Of a stretch of 64,000 bases of DNA, positions 1 through 8,247 are shown in pieces. The DNA is from Flavobacterium sp. HBTb2-11-1. Lineage in GTDB: Bacteria > Bacteroidota > Bacteroidia > Flavobacteriales > Flavobacteriaceae. Each line of letters begins with the position of its first letter. The stretch's first letter is position 1. Below the pieces are notes generated by a model. The model searched no databases and was not told the DNA's origin. It saw nothing but the letters and a program-made list of their open reading frames with translations. The stretch is taken from positions 868,001 through 932,000 of the forward strand of contig NZ_WUMO01000001.1 in NCBI RefSeq assembly GCF_009826975.1, read 5' to 3'. The translations under genes and the position numbers were made by a program.

Positions 1-520
1 TGTTCTCCATTTGTCCAATTTTAATGGTAGCATATTTCATAAAATCAGCCAAGAAGTCTTTTTTGATGAAGTCTAGCTTGTCAATTTGTAAGTATCCACC
101 TTTTACATAAGAATCATTGTGATGTCTAGAAGCTAAATAAACATCTAAGTTTACTCTTACTCCATCAAACAATTGAGCTCCAATATACATATCAGCAGCA
201 GGAAGAGTAAAATTGTTTTCAGTATTCATTAAACGATATCCTGTAATTGATCTAGTGGTAGTACCCGTAGCTGTAGTAGTTGTGGTCGTAATGTTATTAG
301 GCTGGTCGTTGAATGAATTTGTTGCTTGAAAATCCATGTTGAATGCACCACCAAGGTCAATACTAAGACCTTTAAATTCTCTAGTATCTTTTTGTACATC
401 GAAAACGTTGATACCGTCTTTTCCTCTAGAGATTTGATTTTGCATGTTTCCAAAACTGACCTGTGCCTGAACAGCAAATGTGCTGATTAATGTGACGAAT
501 AGAATATAAATTTTCTTCAT
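1..520 (-). CDS. Outer-membrane porin-like protein, N-terminal part (cut by window edge)
   Basis: Reading the minus strand from the ATG at 520 gives an open frame of 173 codons that runs off the left edge. It begins with a Sec signal peptide (MKKIYILFVTLISTFAVQAQ). The mature part has alternating polar and hydrophobic stretches such as GGYLQIDKLDFIKKDF and ATIKIGQMEN, which is the texture of an outer-membrane beta-barrel; the last resembles the KxGQ segments of porins. A run of about 14 residues rich in threonine lies near residues 78-92. The start is only 5 bases after the stop of the upstream YceI gene, so the two are almost certainly co-transcribed. The substrate cannot be told because the C-terminus is missing. 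Confidence 0.7.
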   Translation of the reverse strand, partial: MKKIYILFVTLISTFAVQAQVSFGNMQNQISRGKDGINVFDVQKDTREFKGLSIDLGGAFNMDFQATNSFNDQPNNITTTTTTATGTTTRSITGYRLMNTENNFTLPAADMYIGAQLFDGVRVNLDVYLASRHHNDSYVKGGYLQIDKLDFIKKDFLADFMKYATIKIGQMEN

Positions 521-525
521 GGCGT

Positions 526-1095
526 TTATAAATTAAAGTTTAAATTGAATTTTATAGTTAGGTCTTGACCTGTTCTTATTGTTCCAAGCATTGCTGTTGG
601 AGATTTCATTCCGAAATCTGTAAAAGTGATTTTGTTGGTTCCCTGAAGGTTTAAACCCTCTTTTGTAACCGTTGTTTTTACAGAAGTTTTGTAAACTTTG
701 CTAACTCCAGCAATGGTGTAAGTTCCTGTAAGTTCCCAAGTTGTTTCATTTACTTTTTCAGCAGATTTTAAAACATACTTAATGTTTTTGTTTTTGTCCG
801 TTTTCAAAGTTTCGTAAGCCACTTTATCCATGCTTTTTTTCTCGCTTTTTACACTTTCTGCTAAAAGAGTTACTGTCAAAGCGTCGATGTCTATTAGTTT
901 TCCGTTAGCAATATTTAAAGTTGCTGTTCCAGCTCCAGAAGTTGATTTCATTTCCCAGTCATGAAGCGTAGAAGTACCGGCAACAGAAAAAGTTGATTTG
1001 TTATCTAAAGCATATGATTTTTGTGCTGTTGCAAAAGAGCTAATTCCTAAAAATGCTGCTATAAAGGCGAATAATTTTAATGTATTTGTTTTCAT
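526..1095 (-). CDS. YceI family periplasmic protein (copy 1)
   Basis: This is a 189-residue protein with signal peptide MKTNTLKLFAFIAAFLGISSFATAQ followed by a YceI lipocalin-like domain. The YceI fold binds isoprenoid-type lipids in the periplasm of other bacteria; the ligand here is unknown. Family signs are TSTLHDWEMKS near the mature N-terminus, DKVAYETL, the TWELTGTYTIAGVSK strand and the final GQDLTIKFNLN strand. An in-frame ATG three codons upstream (1104) is possible, but the start at 1095 gives a cleaner signal peptide. It is a close paralogue of the next gene upstream and lies 5 bases before the porin-like gene. Confidence 0.88.
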   Translation of the reverse strand: MKTNTLKLFAFIAAFLGISSFATAQKSYALDNKSTFSVAGTSTLHDWEMKSTSGAGTATLNIANGKLIDIDALTVTLLAESVKSEKKSMDKVAYETLKTDKNKNIKYVLKSAEKVNETTWELTGTYTIAGVSKVYKTSVKTTVTKEGLNLQGTNKITFTDFGMKSPTAMLGTIRTGQDLTIKFNLNFNL

Positions 1096-1387
1096 TTTTG
1101 TCATGTTTATATTATAAAAAATAAGTTAATAATCGGCCAGTTTCTATTTAGTACTAAGAATGTTGTTTTAACTTGAATCAAAGATCCTTCTATAAATCAG
1201 CTTTATACATGATAAAAATCATTGTTAAAATTTTATTAAATAGATATTTAATAACTACAACGTTTTCATTTTCTATAGAATTGATCATTTAAGCAAAATG
1301 AGAGGTTTAATTTTGTTGAATTGATTTTTTTTAACATTTAATTCCAAGACTTAAAATGTTAAAAAAGGATGTTTTTAACATCAAAAT

Positions 1388-1948
1388 TTAGCTTAAGATG
1401 ATATTGAAGATTACAGTTAGATCTTTTCCTGCTTTTACAACACCCAAAGCAGCTTTCGGAGGTGTCATTTCAAAATCGCCAAAAGTGATTTGATTTGAAC
1501 CTTGCAAAATGAAGCTTCCTTTGTTAGTAGTTACTTTCACCTGTGTTTTGTATTCTTTGCTTACGCCTGCAATCGTGTAAATGCCAGTTAGGTTCCAAGT
1601 TGTTTCATCAACCTTTTCTGCAGATTTTAAAACATACTCAATGTATTTGTGCGTTTCGGTATCCATGGCTTCATAAGCCACTTTGTCCATGCTTTCCTTG
1701 TAGCTTTTTAGACTTTCTGCCAATAAGGATACAGTCAAACTATTTATTCCAGCTAGTTTAGCATCCTTGACCATTAGATTGGCAGTTCCTGTTCCTTCTG
1801 TAGATTTCATTACCCAGTCGTGTACAGTAGAAGTTCCTGCTACTTCAAAAGTTGAATTTGCAGCTACTATATAATTTTTTTGAGCATTTGTTTGTAATGA
1901 AATTGTTGTAAAAATTACTGTAAGTAAAAAGGATTGAATTGTTTTCAT
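1388..1948 (-). CDS. YceI family periplasmic protein (copy 2)
   Basis: This 186-residue protein has signal peptide MKTIQSFLLTVIFTTISLQTNAQ and a YceI domain. It shares long blocks with the downstream copy: VAGTSTVHDWVMKS, MDKVAYEAM, YVLKSAEKVDETTWNLTG and YTIAGVSKEYKT. The frame is open to 1972, but that adds MINLYFIN before a normal signal peptide, so I place the start at 1948. The 292-base gap to copy 1 contains no clear terminator, so read-through into copy 1 and the porin gene is possible. The pair looks like a tandem duplication that has since diverged. Confidence 0.88.
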   Translation of the reverse strand: MKTIQSFLLTVIFTTISLQTNAQKNYIVAANSTFEVAGTSTVHDWVMKSTEGTGTANLMVKDAKLAGINSLTVSLLAESLKSYKESMDKVAYEAMDTETHKYIEYVLKSAEKVDETTWNLTGIYTIAGVSKEYKTQVKVTTNKGSFILQGSNQITFGDFEMTPPKAALGVVKAGKDLTVIFNIILS

Positions 1949-2296
1949 GTTGATAAAGTATAGGTTAATCATTTAAATAAGGAAGCTTTAAAATTCAATT
2001 AGTGGTTAGAGAATGAAAACTATCCTTATTTCTTAGACCAAAATTATCGCGCGCATGAAGGAAAAGAAATGATAAAAATCATGGCTAAAGCTTTATTAAA
2101 TTGCTATAGTAAAGAGTGCAAAGTCTTGTTATTGCTAAGGATTTAATTTTTATAAAATGAAAGTCAGGGCTAACTATTTGCTTGTTAGTTTCTTGCGTTT
2201 CTTTGTAAAAAGTATCGATATTATTTTTTGACCAGCTTTTTTTGAGGTTTAATTAAGAATGAATGTAAAAACCAAACAAAAAATGACAAAAGTGAT
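1949..2296. other. Intergenic region between divergent YceI and rlmN genes
   Basis: This AT-rich stretch separates the YceI operon (minus) from rlmN (plus). The only elements I see are a minus-strand TAATTTTG box at 2039-2046, about 90 bases before the YceI start, and the rlmN -7 box just beyond the right end. I see no ORF, RNA fold or repeat. Confidence 0.5.
2039..2046 (-). promoter_or_regulatory. Possible -7 box for the YceI operon
   Basis: The minus strand reads TAATTTTG, a match to the Bacteroidota -7 consensus TAnnTTTG. It is about 90 bases upstream of the YceI copy 2 start. No clear -33 TTG was found, so this is tentative. Confidence 0.3.
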
Positions 2297-2304
2297 TAAC
2301 TTTG
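2297..2304 (+). promoter_or_regulatory. -7 promoter box of rlmN
   Basis: TAACTTTG matches TAnnTTTG exactly. Only 4 bases separate it from the ATG at 2309, so transcription should start at or next to that codon. Confidence 0.55.
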
Positions 2305-2308
2305 CAGC

Positions 2309-3352
2309 ATGCAAATGGAGAAAAAAGACATACGAGCCTTATCAAAAGAACAGCTTCGCGATTTTTTTGTTGAAAATGGAGATAAAGCTTTCCGCGGAAA
2401 TCAGGTTTATGAGTGGTTATGGAGCAAAGGCGCTCACAGTTTTGAAGACATGACAAACGTAGCAAAAGCTACAAGATCAATGCTTGAAAACAATTTTGTA
2501 ATCAACCATATTAAAGTTGATACCATGCAGAAAAGTAGCGACGGGACAGTAAAAAATGCCGTTCGGCTTCATGATGGACTTGTAGTTGAATCGGTTTTAA
2601 TTCCGACAGAAACAAGAACTACTGCCTGTGTTTCTAGTCAAGTTGGTTGCAGTTTAGATTGCAATTTCTGTGCTACAGCAAGATTAAAAAGAATGAGAAA
2701 TCTAGAACCAGGCGAAATATATGATCAGGTTCTGGCTATAGATAAAGAAAGCCGTTTATATTACAATCACCCGCTTTCAAACATCGTTTTTATGGGAATG
2801 GGAGAACCTCTAATGAATTATAATAATGTCATTAAGGCAATTGATATGATTACTTCAGAAGAAGGTTTAGGAATGTCTCCGAAAAGAATTATGGTTTCGA
2901 CTTCAGGAATTCCGAAAATGATCAAAAAAATGGCAGATGACGATGTGAAGTTTAAACTGGCAGTTTCACTGCATTCAGCTATAGACGAAACGCGTGCCCG
3001 AATTATGCCTTTCAGCAAAAACTTCCCTTTAAAAGATTTGAGAGAAGCTTTGGAATATTGGTATAAAAAAACAAAAAGCAAGGTTTCGTACGAATACGTA
3101 GTTTGGAAAGGAATCAACGACGATAAAGCTTCGGTTGATGCTTTGGTTAAATTCTGTAAATATGTGCCTTGTAAAGTCAATTTGATTGAATATAATCCGA
3201 TTGATGATGGCGAATTTCAGCAAGCTTCAGAAGAATCTATTATGGCATATATAAAAGCTCTAGAAAATATTGGCGTGGTGGTAAAAGTAAGAAGAAGCCG
3301 AGGAAAAGACATTGACGCAGCTTGCGGGCAGCTAGCCAACAAAGAAGCATAA
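2309..3352 (+). CDS. rlmN: 23S rRNA (adenine(2503)-C(2))-methyltransferase RlmN
   Basis: This radical-SAM enzyme methylates C2 of A2503 in 23S rRNA and, in other bacteria, A37 of some tRNAs. The 4Fe-4S motif is C114-SLD-C118-NF-C121. The two cysteines used for catalysis in the family are visible as TTACVSSQ (C107) and AACGQL (C339). The N-terminal accessory domain (LRDFFVENGDKAFRGNQVYEWLW) and the MGMGEPLMNY and GGxG-like segments are all present, and 347 residues is the normal length. A second ATG at 2315 is equally plausible as the start, because the -7 box lies immediately upstream of 2309. It appears monocistronic, ending before a bidirectional terminator. Confidence 0.96.
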   Translation: MQMEKKDIRALSKEQLRDFFVENGDKAFRGNQVYEWLWSKGAHSFEDMTNVAKATRSMLENNFVINHIKVDTMQKSSDGTVKNAVRLHDGLVVESVLIPTETRTTACVSSQVGCSLDCNFCATARLKRMRNLEPGEIYDQVLAIDKESRLYYNHPLSNIVFMGMGEPLMNYNNVIKAIDMITSEEGLGMSPKRIMVSTSGIPKMIKKMADDDVKFKLAVSLHSAIDETRARIMPFSKNFPLKDLREALEYWYKKTKSKVSYEYVVWKGINDDKASVDALVKFCKYVPCKVNLIEYNPIDDGEFQQASEESIMAYIKALENIGVVVKVRRSRGKDIDAACGQLANKEA

Positions 3353-3422
3353 AAATATTCACCAAAATATACTCCGCTAGGAATATCTGATCGGTAGAAA
3401 AAAAATATTGACAATCGTACAT

Positions 3423-3439
3423 ATGTCCCATAGGGACAT
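3423..3439. repeat. Short perfect inverted repeat (ATGTCCC / GGGACAT)
   Basis: Two 7-base perfect arms are separated by 3 bases. It lies just before the terminator shared by rlmN and the convergent lipoprotein gene. It resembles a repetitive extragenic hairpin, but only one copy is seen in this window. Confidence 0.45.
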
Positions 3440-3456
3440 TTCGTAGGTTTTTAAAC

Positions 3457-3502
3457 AAAAAAGCATTAACAACAAGATTTATCATGTTCTTAATGCTTTT
3501 TT
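3457..3502. terminator. Bidirectional terminator between rlmN and lipoprotein gene
   Basis: Thirteen-base complementary arms (AAAAAAGCATTAA at 3457-3469 and TTAATGCTTTTTT at 3490-3502) give a stem with a T-run on either strand. The flanking genes converge here. Confidence 0.7.
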
Positions 3503-3519
3503 TTGGACAAAAAGGATGG

Positions 3520-4383
3520 TTATTTTTTCAAGTCTATTTCTTCTGTAACTCCGTCTTTGGTTACTTTTGCTAAAGTATCACATTCTCCGTCTCCATAATC
3601 AATAGTTGCCGAAGCGCCATTTTTAGTAATAGAAACGATTCCTTTTACCGCAAAAGATTTTCTGCATGAAGCATTAAATTCTAATGGTGTTGTGATTTCT
3701 GCCGAAAAAGTATCTCCGTTAGGGAAAGTGGTCGAACCGCTTCCTGTAACAACAAAAACATTATCATCCCAATCAAACCAAGTATCATAACCAGAAGTCA
3801 TTTCTTTTACCAAACTACCTTTTCTGGTATATATTTTTCTATCATCAAAAGTAATCGTTAAATCTATCGAAGCCGTTGAAACTGGGTGTGGGGTTACTAA
3901 TATATTGGTTTCTTTAATCGTTCTTACAATGCTTTTGCTTCCTTGAAGTTTTCTGCCATTATGATAAAAACCTTCAAACGTATAGCTGATGGTTTGGGTA
4001 GAAGAGCTAAAATCGTTTGAAAAAGAAACAACCATTTTTCCTTTTACGGTATTTCCATTATTAAGTGTACAGCCTTCAACACCAAAATCTACGGTTTTTG
4101 TCCAAGTATTATTGGTTAAAACGGTAGTGATTGTGGCACAGCTTGGAAGGAAACTTTTTATTGGTCCACTAGGTTTTGAATTTATGTTAAGCTGAGCACT
4201 AAATTGATCTTCAGCAATATTAGTAACGTCTTCGACAGAAGCATCAATTTTAGCATTAGCTATAATTTCGTCGTTTGTAATCGCAGCTGTTGATCCGTCA
4301 TTTGTTTTTTCATCAGAATTACAGCTAATGAAAAAAGACAATGTAATTATACATGTTCCAATTAATAAAAATTTTGTTTTCAT
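3520..4383 (-). CDS. Hypothetical lipoprotein
   Basis: I do not recognise a named family. The 287-residue product starts with a lipoprotein signal MKTKFLLIGTCIITLSFFISC with the lipidated Cys at 21, so it should be membrane anchored. The body is rich in beta-strand patterns, with paired Cys residues around SCATI, VEGCTL, NASCRKS and GECDTL that could form disulfides. The strand texture (YTFEGFYHNGRKLQGSKS, DTWFDWDDNVFVVTGSGS) suggests a secreted beta-rich binding protein. It converges with rlmN, has its own upstream spacer of about 160 bases, and stands alone. Confidence 0.75.
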   Translation of the reverse strand: MKTKFLLIGTCIITLSFFISCNSDEKTNDGSTAAITNDEIIANAKIDASVEDVTNIAEDQFSAQLNINSKPSGPIKSFLPSCATITTVLTNNTWTKTVDFGVEGCTLNNGNTVKGKMVVSFSNDFSSSTQTISYTFEGFYHNGRKLQGSKSIVRTIKETNILVTPHPVSTASIDLTITFDDRKIYTRKGSLVKEMTSGYDTWFDWDDNVFVVTGSGSTTFPNGDTFSAEITTPLEFNASCRKSFAVKGIVSITKNGASATIDYGDGECDTLAKVTKDGVTEEIDLKK

Positions 4384-4526
4384 AAATAAATAGTTTTGGG
4401 TTCTTTTTTAGTTAATGAATTCAAATCAGTATTAGTTAGAGCTATTTTTGGAGGGTGTTTTTAGATTATGATGTAAAATATTAAAATCCTAACCTAAAAT
4501 ACACAACGTATTTTTATTTAAAATAG

Positions 4527-4534
4527 TATATTTG
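4527..4534 (+). promoter_or_regulatory. -7 promoter box of the polyprenyl synthase gene
   Basis: TATATTTG matches TAnnTTTG. It ends 8 bases before the ATG at 4543, implying a 5' leader of only a few bases. Confidence 0.55.
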
Positions 4535-4542
4535 GAGCCTAA

Positions 4543-5520
4543 ATGAATATTACGTCTCAAATAAAGCAGCCTATTTTTAACGAGATGGAACTTTTCGAGA
4601 AAAAGTTCCATGAATCGATGACTTCTAAGGTTGCGTTATTAAACCGAATTACTTATTATATCGTAAACCGCAAGGGAAAACAAATGCGTCCGATGTTTGT
4701 TTTTCTTACTGCAAAAATGGTTTCTGGCGGTAGTGTAAACGAAAGAACGTACCGTGGAGCTTCAGTAATTGAGCTTATCCACACCGCAACTTTAGTACAC
4801 GATGACGTGGTTGACGATAGTAATCGCCGTCGTGGATTTTTCTCAATCAATGCACTTTGGAAAAACAAAATCGCTGTTTTGGTTGGAGATTATTTATTGT
4901 CTAAAGGTTTATTGCTTTCTATTGACAATGGTGATTTCGATTTGTTGAGAATTATTTCCGTAGCTGTTCGCGAGATGAGCGAAGGAGAATTGCTTCAAAT
5001 AGAAAAAGCAAGAAGACTTGATATTACCGAAGATGTTTACTACGAAATCATCAGAAAGAAAACGGCGACCCTTATTGCAGCTTGTTGTGCGCTTGGCGCG
5101 AAAGCCGTAATAGAAGATGATATTCAAGTCGAAAACATGCGAAAGTTCGGTGAGCTGATCGGAATGGCATTTCAAATCAAAGACGATTTATTTGATTACA
5201 GCGAAGAAGCAATCGGAAAACCAACCGGAATAGATATTAAGGAGCAAAAAATGACATTGCCATTAATTCATGTTTTAAATACTTGCACTCCGCAAGAAAA
5301 AAAGTGGCTGATAAACTCCATCAAAAACCACAACAAAGACAAAAAACGCGTAAAAGAAGTGATTGCCTTTGTAAAAAATAATAATGGTTTGGCTTACGCC
5401 GAAAACAAAATGGTGCAATTCCAGCAGGAAGCACTTTCTCTTCTAGAAAATTATCCAGATTCTGAGTTCAAAGCGGCACTTACCTTAATGGTAAATTATG
5501 TTATTGAAAGAAAAAAATAA
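4543..5520 (+). CDS. Polyprenyl diphosphate synthase (trans-prenyltransferase)
   Basis: This cytoplasmic enzyme elongates allylic diphosphates with isopentenyl diphosphate to make the long chain used for menaquinone or related lipids. Both aspartate-rich metal motifs are intact: LVHDDVVDD at 86-92 and KDDLFD at 213-218. RKGKQMRP (43-50) is the usual substrate-binding block. The small residues before the first motif fit a long-chain rather than a geranyl or farnesyl product, but chain length is an inference. At 325 residues it has typical length. It is followed directly by an interspersed repeat. Confidence 0.93.
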   Translation: MNITSQIKQPIFNEMELFEKKFHESMTSKVALLNRITYYIVNRKGKQMRPMFVFLTAKMVSGGSVNERTYRGASVIELIHTATLVHDDVVDDSNRRRGFFSINALWKNKIAVLVGDYLLSKGLLLSIDNGDFDLLRIISVAVREMSEGELLQIEKARRLDITEDVYYEIIRKKTATLIAACCALGAKAVIEDDIQVENMRKFGELIGMAFQIKDDLFDYSEEAIGKPTGIDIKEQKMTLPLIHVLNTCTPQEKKWLINSIKNHNKDKKRVKEVIAFVKNNNGLAYAENKMVQFQQEALSLLENYPDSEFKAALTLMVNYVIERKK

Positions 5521-5526
5521 TTTTTT

Positions 5527-5564
5527 TAATTAGATAATTAGAAAATTTGCCAATTAGATAATTG
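5527..5564. repeat. ATTAGATAATT interspersed repeat, copy 1
   Basis: Two AATTAGATAATT units flank a short spacer with TTGCC. It begins a few bases after the stop codon of the polyprenyl synthase. Related copies lie at 40452-40490, 44491-44531 and 46682-46720. Confidence 0.6.
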
Positions 5565-5602
5565 TTTTACTTCTTTGTAAATCAGTCTTGTATTGCTTGT
5601 GG

Positions 5603-5636
5603 TTGGAATTTGGAATTTATTTTTTGGAATTTTTTT
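5603..5636. repeat. TTGGAATTTGGAATTT interspersed repeat, copy 1
   Basis: TTGGAATTTGGAATTT is followed by TTTTTGGAATTTT. Similar sequence occurs at 13354-13402, 20425-20498 and 53615-53664. Confidence 0.5.
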
Positions 5637-5718
5637 CAATCCCATGCAACCATTTCAAATCGACAATCGTCTATGCTAATAGAAGTCTGTTTCTAAAACC
5701 AAAACCGAAAGCGTATTA

Positions 5719-6279
5719 ATGAAAATTATACCATTACATCAAGAAGAAACCAAAATCATAAAGTTGGCTGTCGAGAACAATCGTCAGGCACAACAGCAGA
5801 TTTATGGTAAGTATTCTTCGAAAATGTTAAGTGTATGTCGTCAATATATAAAGGACATTCAATTGGCAGAAGATGTAATGATAACGGCTTTCATGAAAGT
5901 GTTTACAAATTTGAAAAACTTTGAGCATAAAGGAAGTTTTGAAGGCTGGATTCGAAGGATTATGGTCAACGAATGTATTTCGTATTTAAGAGTTCAGAAA
6001 AAAGTAAAATTTGCTGAAGATGAATTTTTTGTCGAAGAAAGCTTTAATGAAATTGACAGCCAGTTTACCGTAGAACAGATTCAGTATTTAATTGACGCTT
6101 TGCCGGATGGCTACAAAATGGTTTTTAATTTATATGCGATTGAAGGTTACAAACACAATGAAATTGCTAAGATGTTAGGCATTAATGAAGGGACATCAAA
6201 ATCGCAATTATCGCACGCTAGAAAAATGCTGCAAGCACAAATTACTATTTTAAAAAGACAAGATAATGGAACCGAATAA
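5719..6279 (+). CDS. ECF-type RNA polymerase sigma-70 factor
   Basis: This 186-residue protein has only sigma regions 2 and 4. Region 2 spans about 25-95 (IYGKYSSKMLSVCRQYIKDIQLAEDVMITAFMKVF, GSFEGWIRRIMVNECISYLR). Region 4 spans about 120-175 (LIDALPDGYKMVFNLYAIEGYKHNEIAKMLGINEGTSKSQLSHARKML), with the helix-turn-helix of the extracytoplasmic-function class. It overlaps the next gene by 14 bases, and that gene encodes a single-span membrane protein, the usual layout of an ECF sigma with its membrane partner. The input signal is unknown; the third gene in the operon is a predicted outer-membrane barrel. Confidence 0.93.
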   Translation: MKIIPLHQEETKIIKLAVENNRQAQQQIYGKYSSKMLSVCRQYIKDIQLAEDVMITAFMKVFTNLKNFEHKGSFEGWIRRIMVNECISYLRVQKKVKFAEDEFFVEESFNEIDSQFTVEQIQYLIDALPDGYKMVFNLYAIEGYKHNEIAKMLGINEGTSKSQLSHARKMLQAQITILKRQDNGTE

Positions 6280-7009
6280 ATTTGAAAAGGATTTCCGTGA
6301 AAAACTAAATCAACGCGAAATTGAACCAAGCAACAACGCCTGGGATCGATTGGATGCGATGTTGAGTATAGCAGAAGAGAAAGAGCCTATTAAACTCGAA
6401 TCGAAAAAATCAAAAAGAAAATGGCTGTTTATTGCGGCTAGTCTAGTTGGGTTTTTATTGATTGGAACACTGTTTTTCAATCAAAATAAAAAATCAGTTG
6501 CAGCGCCAGAAACAGTAATTGTAGAAAAAGAAACAGAATACAAAAAAGAAAGTAATGTAGAGCCTATTGTAAAAAATACTGATTCAGTCAAAACAGAAAC
6601 TGTAATTGCTGAAAAAACTTCAGAAAAAATAGTAAATAAAGAAGAAAGAACTAATTCCGAAGCTTCGGGACAAATCTCAAATAAAACCATTAAAAATGTA
6701 TCAAATCAAGTAGCGGAGTCTTCAATCATCATCAAAAACAATCAAGCAAAACAATCAGTAAACAATCAAACTCAAATTGCTGAAACTTCAAAAAAGGAAA
6801 ATGTCGATCAGTTATTAGAAACAGCCGAAAATAAAGTTGTAGCTCAAAATCAGACCAAAAAAGCAAAAGTAAAAATCAATGCCAACGATTTGCTTAATCA
6901 GGTAGATGGCGAATTGGAACTTTCTTTTAGAGAAAAAGTAATCACGAAAGTGAATAAAAATCTTCAAGAAGTTAAAGTCGCTTTGTCTAATAGAAATCAA
7001 CAAGAGTGA
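6266..7009 (+). CDS. Single-span membrane protein, putative anti-sigma-type partner
   Basis: The N-terminal 45 residues (FEKDFREKLNQREIEPSNNAWDRLDAML) are cytoplasmic in character and end in a lysine-rich stop before one membrane helix at about 53-70 (WLFIAASLVGFLLIGTLFF). The C-terminal 175 residues are a low-complexity Lys/Glu/Asn/Val-rich periplasmic stretch with no recognised fold. The start overlaps the sigma gene by 14 bases, implying translational coupling. The position and topology suggest it controls the sigma factor. I do not see a canonical zinc-binding anti-sigma motif, so this is inference. Confidence 0.7.
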   Translation: MEPNKFEKDFREKLNQREIEPSNNAWDRLDAMLSIAEEKEPIKLESKKSKRKWLFIAASLVGFLLIGTLFFNQNKKSVAAPETVIVEKETEYKKESNVEPIVKNTDSVKTETVIAEKTSEKIVNKEERTNSEASGQISNKTIKNVSNQVAESSIIIKNNQAKQSVNNQTQIAETSKKENVDQLLETAENKVVAQNQTKKAKVKINANDLLNQVDGELELSFREKVITKVNKNLQEVKVALSNRNQQE

Positions 7010-7010
7010 G

Positions 7011-7045
7011 AATTCACAATTCACCATTTATAATTAATAATTAAA
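7011..7045. repeat. ATTCACCATT...AATAATTA intergenic repeat, copy 1
   Basis: AATTCACAATTCACCATT is followed by TATAATTAATAATTA. The reverse complement of a similar element occurs at 44345-44372 after the SulP gene. Confidence 0.4.
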
Positions 7046-7090
7046 AAATCATCATCAATCAAATATTCAATCAATTTAAAACAATCAATC

Positions 7091-8119
7091 ATGAGAAATT
7101 TTACCATTTATCTTATACTTTTCTTTTTTTTAGTAGTAAGTAAAGTAGTAGGGCAAGAGACATTTGAATCTGAAGCAAAAAGAATTGCTAATAAAATAGA
7201 AAAAATTACCAAAGAGGAAAAAGAAGCTTTAAAAGAAGAGGTTGAAGCTGTAAATGTTCAGTTATCTGAAGGGAAAATTACCCAAGAACAAGCCGACAAG
7301 CGCAAAAAAGAACTGGCGGAAGCAAGAGCTGTGATTATTGAAGAAAAAGTGACTCTGGCCCAAAATGAGTTAAATGATTTGGTTCAGAAAAAAGTAGACG
7401 GAAAAATAAAAGAAGATTCCGCAAAGGTGTACATGATTCGCTGGAAGTCATATAGCCATCATAAAGATTCTATTCGCAGTGAAAAGAGAACAACATCTCA
7501 ATTCGTATTTGCAATGGGATTAAATAATATGATGGTCGACGGAAAACTTCAGGACTCAAATTATAAATTTATGGGATCGCATTTTTACGAATGGGGATTT
7601 ACATATAATTCAAGACTGATGAAAAATGATAATCTGCTTCATGCCAAATACGGACTTTCGTTAATGTACAACAATATACGTCCAACAAATAACAAAAGTT
7701 TTGTGGTAGATGGCGAACAGACAAATCTGGTTGAAAATCCAGTTCATTTAACTGAGTCTCGTTTTAGAAATGTGTATCTGGTTGCGCCTGTGCACTTAGA
7801 ATTTGATTTTACAAGACCAATAGAACGCGACGGGAAAACGTATTTTAAAACCCATAAAAGTTTCCGTTTCGGAATTGGGGGTTATGCGGGAATTAACGTA
7901 AAATCAAAACAGATTTTAAAATTTGAAGAAGAAGATTTAAAATACAAAACTACTATAAAAGGCGATTACAATGTAAATAATTTTATTTACGGTCTGAGTT
8001 CGTATATCGGTTATAGAGAATTGAGTTTATACTTTAAATACGATTTAAACCCATTATTTCAGAATAATCTAGTAAAAGAGAATAGCATTTCGTTAGGACT
8101 TCGTGTAGATTTGAACTAA
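7091..8119 (+). CDS. Predicted outer-membrane beta-barrel protein with coiled-coil N-terminus
   Basis: This 342-residue protein has signal peptide MRNFTIYLILFFFLVVSKVVGQ, then a charged alpha-helical region at about 25-115 (repeated KxxKEEKEALKEEVE and LSEGKITQEQADKRKKEL patterns) likely to be a coiled coil. From about 140 to the end, amphipathic strands (EWGFTYNSRLMK, YGLSLMYNNIRP, FRFGIGGYAGINVKS, LSLYFKYDLNP, SISLGLRVDLN) fit an eight-strand-type barrel. It is the third gene of the ECF sigma operon, 81 bases after the membrane protein, and is followed by a strong terminator. It could be the stress target or sensor of that system. I do not recognise a named family. Confidence 0.75.
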   Translation: MRNFTIYLILFFFLVVSKVVGQETFESEAKRIANKIEKITKEEKEALKEEVEAVNVQLSEGKITQEQADKRKKELAEARAVIIEEKVTLAQNELNDLVQKKVDGKIKEDSAKVYMIRWKSYSHHKDSIRSEKRTTSQFVFAMGLNNMMVDGKLQDSNYKFMGSHFYEWGFTYNSRLMKNDNLLHAKYGLSLMYNNIRPTNNKSFVVDGEQTNLVENPVHLTESRFRNVYLVAPVHLEFDFTRPIERDGKTYFKTHKSFRFGIGGYAGINVKSKQILKFEEEDLKYKTTIKGDYNVNNFIYGLSSYIGYRELSLYFKYDLNPLFQNNLVKENSISLGLRVDLN

Positions 8120-8142
8120 AATTACTGGTCGTTTAGTTAGTG

Positions 8143-8172
8143 AAAAAAGCATCTTATTTAAGATGCTTTTTT
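8143..8172 (+). terminator. Rho-independent terminator of the ECF sigma operon
   Basis: AAAAAAGCATCTTA and TAAGATGCTTTTTT form a perfect 14-bp stem with a tiny loop and a T-run, 23 bases after the stop codon. Confidence 0.85.
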
Positions 8173-8207
8173 GATTTAAAATGACTAAAATTCCAACAAG
8201 ATTTGCG

Positions 8208-8215
8208 TATTTTTG
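8208..8215 (+). promoter_or_regulatory. -7 promoter box of dnaG
   Basis: TATTTTTG matches TAnnTTTG and lies 32 bases before the TTG start of dnaG. Confidence 0.5.
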
Positions 8216-8247
8216 CTAGCTCTCAACTTTTAAAATTTTAATACACT

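Noticed and set aside
229..477. 82-codon minus-strand ORF in the first 500 bases
   Set aside because: Out of frame with the signal-peptide-bearing porin-like gene that starts at 520 and runs off the left edge.
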